This document shows, piece after piece, positions 1 through 5,013 of a DNA stretch of 5,013 bases. The notes under the pieces were generated by a model that ran no database searches, was not told the DNA's origin, and saw only the letters and a list, made by a program, of their open reading frames with translations. Both the position numbers and the translations under genes were made by a program. Source of the stretch: CAZNQW01 sp964575225 (GTDB taxonomy: Bacteria; Chloroflexota; Anaerolineae; JAAYZQ01); NCBI GenBank assembly GCA_964575225.1, contig CAZNQW010000273.1, positions 1-5,013 of the forward strand, read 5' to 3'. Position 1 is the first letter of the stretch; every line of letters begins with the position of its first letter.

Positions 1-72
1 AATGAACCCTCTAGACTGCGATAGGTTTGCGCCGACAGTCATTTCCGTCCTCCGTTGGTGCCCGGTAGGGCA

Positions 73-96
73 TGGGTACTTCCGCGGGCATGACGG
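73..96. repeat. Possible third, strongly degenerate repeat copy in opposite orientation
   Basis: The plus strand reads TGG..., CCGCGG and then GCATGACGG, which follows the outline TGG-N-CCGC-GCGGG-N-TGACG of the repeat family but with most of one arm lost. A small hairpin, TGCCC/GGGCA around GGTA (59-72), abuts it. The similarity is weak and may be chance. Confidence 0.25.
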
Positions 97-111
97 TGCA
101 TCAATTGCCGA

Positions 112-157
112 ACGTCACCCCCGCGCAAGCGGGGGTCCATGTCTTTTCAGACATGTC
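112..157. repeat. Palindromic intergenic repeat, double hairpin
   Basis: ACCCCCGC (117-124) pairs perfectly with GCGGGGGT (129-136) around GCAA. One base later CATGTCT (138-144) pairs perfectly with AGACATG (149-155) around TTTC. The minus-strand form, TGGACCCCCGC...GCGGGGGTGACG, resembles the widespread REP-like intergenic element of the type TGGATTCCCGC...GCGGGAATGACG found in many bacterial genomes. That resemblance is from memory, not a search. Such units are usually non-coding and multicopy. Short open frames across it are by-products. Confidence 0.65.
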
Positions 158-228
158 AAGGGACAATGCAAGCCGTGTGTGAATCTGGCATTTCTTACTA
201 TCGGCCATTGAATCTGAATTGACGCCCG

Positions 229-243
229 CCCCCGCGCAAGCGG
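229..243. repeat. Degenerate copy of the CCCCCGCGCAAGCGG palindromic repeat
   Basis: Fifteen bases are identical to 119-133 (CCCCCGCGCAAGCGG), with CCGC/GCGG pairing around GCAA. The outer right arm has diverged (CTACCC in place of GGGT). It is in the same orientation as the better copy about 110 bp away and lies 15 bp beyond the radA stop. Confidence 0.6.
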
Positions 244-293
244 CTACCCAGGCGCCTTTCACTGGGAGCCAGGGCCTGGGCTGCGACCCAGGC
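242..293 (-). other. Two adjacent stem-loops at the 3' end of radA
   Basis: GCCTGGG (274-280) and CCCAGGC (287-293) form a perfect 7-bp stem within the last radA codons. Next to it CCCAG/CTGGG (247-251 with 262-266), extended by GGCT/AGCC (242-245 with 267-270) around one bulged base, forms a 9-bp stem whose loop contains the TGA stop. No T-tract follows, so this is not a standard intrinsic terminator. It may protect the mRNA 3' end, or it may only reflect GC-rich sequence with repeated CCCAGG words. Confidence 0.45.
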
Positions 294-1647
294 TCAGGGC
301 AATGGCATCCGACAGGGAGCGCGCCGGAAGCGCTTGCAGGCCCGCCGGGAGGTCGCCCAGTCCGCGGCGCGTATCCGGGACGATGCACCGGCGGAACCCC
401 AGCTTGGCGGCTTCGTTGAGGCGCCGCTCGATGTGGCCCACGGCCCGCAGCTCGCCCGACAGGCCCACTTCGCCAATGGCCGCCAGGTCACTGGGAAGAG
501 GTGTATTTTGAAAGCTGGAGGTGATGGCCAGCGCCAGGGCCAGGTCGGCTGCCGGCTCGTTGATGCGCAGGCCGCCGACCACGTTGATGAACACGTCTTG
601 GTCGAACAAACGCAGCCCCACCCGCTTGGAAAGGACGGCGATCAGCAGTAGCAACCGGTTAAAGTCCACGCCGTTTGTGGTGCGGCGCGGCAGGCCAAAG
701 CTCGTTGTGCTGGCCAATGCCTGGATCTCGACGAGAAGAGGGCGCGTGCCTTCCATGGTGACGGCGATGGCCGAGCCGGCGGCATCGGGCAGGCGTTCCG
801 CCAGAAAGGCTTCGGAGGGATTCTTGACCTCGGTCATGCCCTGTTCGGACATTTCGAATACCCCCACCTCGTTAGTGGAGCCAAATCGGTTTTTGACACT
901 GCGCAACAGTCGATAGGCGTGATAGCGATCGCCTTCCAGATAGAGCACCGTGTCCACGATGTGTTCCAGAACCTTGGGGCCGGCGATGGCGCCAGCTTTG
1001 GTCACGTGGCCGACCAGGAACATGGGGATGCCCTGGGCTTTGGCCAAGCGCAGCAGCGCCGTGGCGCAGGCCTTGACCTGGCTCACGCTGCCCGCGGACG
1101 ATTCCAGTTCTTCGGAAGAGATGGATTGAATCGAGTCGACGATGACCAGCTTGGGCTGCATCTGCTCAATGTGGTTGAGGATTGGGTCTAGCGAGACTTC
1201 TGAGGCCAGGTACAATCCCGGTTGACGAAAGCCCAGCCGACTGGCGCGCATTTTGATCTGTTGCACCGATTCTTCGCCCGAGATGTACAGCACCGGCGCG
1301 TTCTCTTCGGCGAGTTGGGCCGAAGCCTGGAGCAGAAGCGTGGATTTGCCAATGCCCGGATCGCCGCCGACGAGCACGACGGACCCCAGCACAAGGCCCC
1401 CGCCCAGAACCCGGGCCAATTCGCCAATCGGCACCGGCAGGCGCTGGAAAGGATCCGATTCGATCTCGGGCAGAGACTGGGGCGGAGTCGTGGGGCCGAG
1501 CAGGCCAGGTGCAGACCGGCCTCGCGCCGATTCGATCACTGTCTCCACGAGGGTGTTCCATTCGCCGCAATCGCGGCATTGGCCGGCCCATTTCAAGGAG
1601 GTGGCGCCGCATGATTGGCATATATACTGGGTTCGAGTTTTGGCCAT
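259..1647 (-). CDS. radA: DNA repair protein RadA (branch-migration helicase), complete
   Basis: RadA (also called Sms) is a cytoplasmic RecA-like ATPase that promotes branch migration of recombination intermediates and helps process stalled forks. The 462-residue product shows every family landmark: an N-terminal C4 zinc finger (CQSC at 10-13, CRDC at 24-27), Walker A GGDPGIGKST at 94-103, Walker B LVIVDS around 167-172, the RadA-specific KNRFG motif at 252-256, and a C-terminal Lon-protease-like domain from about 290 with GEVGLSGELRAVGHIERRL around 392-410. In RadA this last domain is structural, not proteolytic. Length is normal for the family. The frame stays open upstream to 1908 but overlaps the clpC end, and the extra residues look non-homologous. 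The ATG at 1645-1647 begins MAKTRTQYIC, as RadA proteins do, and has an AGGAG site 5 nt upstream. It lies 109 bp behind clpC on the same strand, so co-transcription is plausible. The last codons (SLGRSPGPGSQ) are G/P-rich and lie in hairpin-forming DNA. Nothing suggests a defect. Confidence 0.97.
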   Translation of the reverse strand: MAKTRTQYICQSCGATSLKWAGQCRDCGEWNTLVETVIESARGRSAPGLLGPTTPPQSLPEIESDPFQRLPVPIGELARVLGGGLVLGSVVLVGGDPGIGKSTLLLQASAQLAEENAPVLYISGEESVQQIKMRASRLGFRQPGLYLASEVSLDPILNHIEQMQPKLVIVDSIQSISSEELESSAGSVSQVKACATALLRLAKAQGIPMFLVGHVTKAGAIAGPKVLEHIVDTVLYLEGDRYHAYRLLRSVKNRFGSTNEVGVFEMSEQGMTEVKNPSEAFLAERLPDAAGSAIAVTMEGTRPLLVEIQALASTTSFGLPRRTTNGVDFNRLLLLIAVLSKRVGLRLFDQDVFINVVGGLRINEPAADLALALAITSSFQNTPLPSDLAAIGEVGLSGELRAVGHIERRLNEAAKLGFRRCIVPDTRRGLGDLPAGLQALPARSLSDAIALSLGRSPGPGSQ

Positions 1648-1652
1648 TGATG

Positions 1653-1657
1653 CTCCT
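1653..1657 (-). promoter_or_regulatory. Ribosome binding site of radA
   Basis: AGGAG on the minus strand lies 5 nt before the ATG at 1645-1647. It supports that codon over the much longer upstream extension of the frame (to 1908), most of which would overlap the end of clpC. Confidence 0.75.
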
Positions 1658-1672
1658 GCCTGTTTGATGCGA

Positions 1673-1706
1673 AAAGATCGATTTCCATCACTGGAAATCG
1701 ATCTTT
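1673..1706 (-). promoter_or_regulatory. Perfect 15-bp inverted repeat between clpC and radA (terminator, attenuator or processing hairpin)
   Basis: AAAGATCGATTTCCA and its exact complement TGGAAATCGATCTTT flank a 4-nt loop. In the minus-strand transcript the loop is GUGA, a GNRA tetraloop, and the 3' arm runs into UUUU then CGC. The hairpin starts about 50 nt after the clpC stop and ends 25 nt before the radA ATG. The short U run makes it a modest intrinsic terminator or attenuator that could lower radA expression relative to clpC. An RNA-stabilising or RNase III-type processing site, or a DNA operator, would also fit. The symmetry is certain; the role is inferred. Confidence 0.75.
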
Positions 1707-1756
1707 GCTCTTGACTGCAACCGGCAATGCCTCTTGGATAGAGCCTGAGAGACAGC

Positions 1757-4261
<2,505 letters not shown>

Positions 4262-4268
4262 GTTCCCA

Positions 4269-4273
4269 TCCTT
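4269..4273 (-). promoter_or_regulatory. Ribosome binding site that decides the clpC start
   Basis: AAGGA on the minus strand stands 7 nt before the GTG at 4259-4261, an ideal spacing. The alternative GTG at 4292-4294 has only TATAATCGAG in front of it and no Shine-Dalgarno sequence. The product from 4261 begins M-ADNLDRFTKRARRVL, in line with the usual ClpC N-terminus, whereas the longer form adds 11 residues of a lysine-rich non-family stretch. Confidence 0.75.
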
Positions 4274-4298
4274 TTTCAAATCGATCTTTTGCACCTCG

Positions 4299-4304
4299 AT
4301 TATA
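4299..4304 (-). promoter_or_regulatory. -10 element of the clpC promoter (TATAAT)
   Basis: The minus strand reads TATAAT, a perfect sigma-70-type -10 box, 12 nt above the predicted start point near 4292 and 37 nt before the chosen clpC GTG. No good TTGACA lies 16-18 nt upstream: the sequence there is CCCACA-like, and a TTACCC is 20 nt away. The -35 is therefore weak, and activator help or an alternative sigma factor is possible. There is no TGn extension. An AATCGA / TCGATT dyad (4296-4301 and 4279-4284) brackets the predicted start point and could be an operator. I see no CIRCE or CtsR-type heptad repeats. Confidence 0.65.
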
Positions 4305-4342
4305 CTGCAAGTCGATGGCGATGTGGGTAAGCCGTGTCACAC

Positions 4343-4381
4343 AAAAAGGGGCTCACCCCTCTCGATGGGGCGAGCCTCTTT
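4343..4381 (-). terminator. Rho-independent terminator after the S1-domain gene
   Basis: On the minus strand GGCTCGCCCC (4376-4367) pairs with GGGGTGAGCC (4359-4350) across a 7-nt loop, with one G-U pair. The stem can be lengthened by AAAG against CTTT across one mismatch. A TTTTT run (4347-4343) follows, which is the classic intrinsic terminator form for transcripts of the S1 gene. It lies about 140 nt beyond that gene's stop and upstream of the clpC promoter, so it separates the two transcription units. On the plus strand the stem also forms, but only TTT follows, so termination in that direction would be weaker. Confidence 0.85.
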
Positions 4382-4522
4382 CGCAGGGATGTTCAGACAA
4401 ACGAGACTCAGCCCCAATCCTTGCTCTTCCGGCAGGTACGTGTGGAGACCGACATCTCGACGCTGACTCCAGTTCAAGGCCTATCGGTTGTGTGGTTGCG
4501 CTTGCGTGCTGTTTTCTGGAGC
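4382..4522. other. Intergenic stretch, 3' UTR of the S1-domain gene
   Basis: These 141 bases lie between the S1-gene stop and the terminator. I see no open frame with a ribosome site, no tRNA-like cloverleaf and no promoter of good quality. There is a short GAGA/TCTC hairpin near 4445-4458 and a CTCAGCCCC segment (4407-4415) whose AGCCCC could pair with one arm of the terminator. The simplest reading is an untranslated 3' tail. Confidence 0.5.
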
Positions 4523-5013
4523 CTACTCTTCCTCAGAGTCAAAAGCGTTCTCTTGAATTTCGTTTTCATCCTCGAACTCGAAGGATGTGTCCGATTCCTC
4601 AAGCTCGGCTTGCCAATCCAGATCGGCGTAGGTGGGATCGGCAACGCGTTTCAGGCTCAGGCCCATCCGTTTGCGCTTGGGATCGATGCGGATGATCCGC
4701 ATCACATGCTTTTCGCCTTCTTGTACCACCTCTTGCGGGTGGTTGATGCGCCCACTGCTCAATTCAGAGATGTGAATCAGGCCTTCGATCTCGTCGTTGA
4801 CCAGGGCAAAGGCCCCAAAATTGGCCAGGCGCGTCACCGTACCCTCTACCAATTGCCCCACATAATAGCGATCTTCGATGGTTTCCCAGGGCTCGGGTTC
4901 GAGCCGCTTCAGGCTCAAGGCAATGCGCTTTTTCTCCGGATCGACGTTCAGGACGTAGACCTGGACGGTTTGCCCCACCTGCAAAATGTCGCGGGGCTTG
5001 GCGGCCCGGTTCC
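4523..5013 (-). CDS. S1 RNA-binding domain protein, 3' part (5' end outside the window)
   Basis: This is the C-terminal 162 residues of a protein with S1 (OB-fold) RNA-binding domains; the frame is open at the window edge. Numbering from the first full codon (5009-5011), residues 1-36 are the tail of one S1 domain (VGQTVQVYVLNVDPEKKRIALSLK). Residues 49-122 form a complete S1 domain with the usual VGQ...GTVTRLANFGAFALV...GLIHISELS...RIIRID...RMGLSLKR pattern. Residues 135-162 are a strongly acidic tail (many Asp/Glu) ending DSEEE. The repeated architecture fits a ribosomal-protein-S1-like translation factor or a related multi-S1 RNA-binding protein; a single-domain general stress protein is excluded by the second domain. 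I do not assign rpsA because the N-terminal domains are not visible. A TTG at 4982-4984 could be read as a start, but it would cut an S1 domain in half, so the gene is taken to continue past 5013. It points toward clpC but is separated from it by a terminator and a promoter. Confidence 0.9.
   Translation of the reverse strand, partial: NRAAKPRDILQVGQTVQVYVLNVDPEKKRIALSLKRLEPEPWETIEDRYYVGQLVEGTVTRLANFGAFALVNDEIEGLIHISELSSGRINHPQEVVQEGEKHVMRIIRIDPKRKRMGLSLKRVADPTYADLDWQAELEESDTSFEFEDENEIQENAFDSEEE

Larger units (their letters stand above)
1..258. other. Non-coding region downstream of radA
   Basis: No open frame here has a credible ribosome site or a recognisable product; the short frames run through the palindromic repeats. 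Apart from the repeats listed separately I see no tRNA, no clear promoter and no T-tracted terminator. The neighbouring gene to the left lies outside the window. Confidence 0.6.

Noticed and set aside
112..243. CRISPR array from the two GC-rich repeats
   Set aside because: Only two unequal copies, a spacer of about 95-110 bp, strong internal palindromes and no cas genes; this fits REP-like intergenic repeats instead.
1708..1746. TTGACT with a TGGATA-like box on the plus strand after clpC
   Set aside because: The -10 match is poor and it would fire antisense into the clpC 3' end with no gene to serve; probably chance.
4382..4490. Resemblance to TPP riboswitch words (CCTTGAACTG and GGGGCTGAG on the minus strand)
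   Set aside because: The words occur in the wrong order for a TPP riboswitch, the surrounding stems are missing, and the downstream gene (clpC) is not a thiamine gene.
4523..4984. The S1-domain protein as a complete 153-residue protein starting at TTG 4984
   Set aside because: The frame stays open to the window edge with matching S1-domain sequence (residues KPRDI before the TTG), and this start would bisect an S1 domain.

Overview
The window carries three genes, all on the minus strand. In order of transcription they are the 3' part of a multi-S1-domain RNA-binding protein (4523 to beyond 5013), a complete clpC AAA+ unfoldase gene (1757-4261), and a complete radA (259-1647). The remaining ~258 bases at the left edge are non-coding and repeat-bearing. 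The sequence is moderately GC-rich and bacterial. ClpC opens with a DNLDRFTKRARRVL-type N-terminus and follows a gene encoding an S1-domain protein with an acidic tail. From memory of family sequences this suggests Chloroflexota (an Anaerolineae- or Caldilineae-like lineage), but this is an inference and no ribosomal RNA or other marker is present to confirm it.

Layout from right to left, following transcription. The S1 gene ends at a TAG (4523-4525). A strong intrinsic terminator hairpin with a T5 tract follows at 4343-4381. Next comes a promoter with a perfect TATAAT (-10 at 4299-4304). Its predicted start point, near 4292, lies inside the longest possible clpC reading frame, so the better start is the internal GTG at 4259-4261, which has an AAGGA ribosome site 7 nt upstream. 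The clpC stop at 1757-1759 is separated from the radA ATG (1645-1647) by 109 bp. That spacer holds a perfect 15-bp inverted repeat with a 4-nt loop (1673-1706). One arm shares a 12-mer with the clpC 5' leader. After the radA stop there are GC-rich hairpins and two copies of a CCCCCGCGCAAGCGG-type palindromic intergenic repeat.

How the genes relate: ClpC unfolds proteins for ClpP and is a stress and quality-control protein. RadA is a branch-migration helicase in homologous recombination. clpC-radA adjacency is also known from the Firmicutes ctsR-mcsA-mcsB-clpC-radA operon. Here none of ctsR, mcsA or mcsB lies next to clpC, so the regulator of the pair is not evident. The S1 protein probably acts in translation or RNA binding and has its own terminator.

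The coding content is ordinary housekeeping. I found no mobile element, CRISPR array, tRNA/rRNA gene or novel multigene system. The points worth a second look are regulatory: the shared element between the clpC leader and the radA-proximal hairpin, the clpC start choice, and the palindromic repeats downstream of radA.
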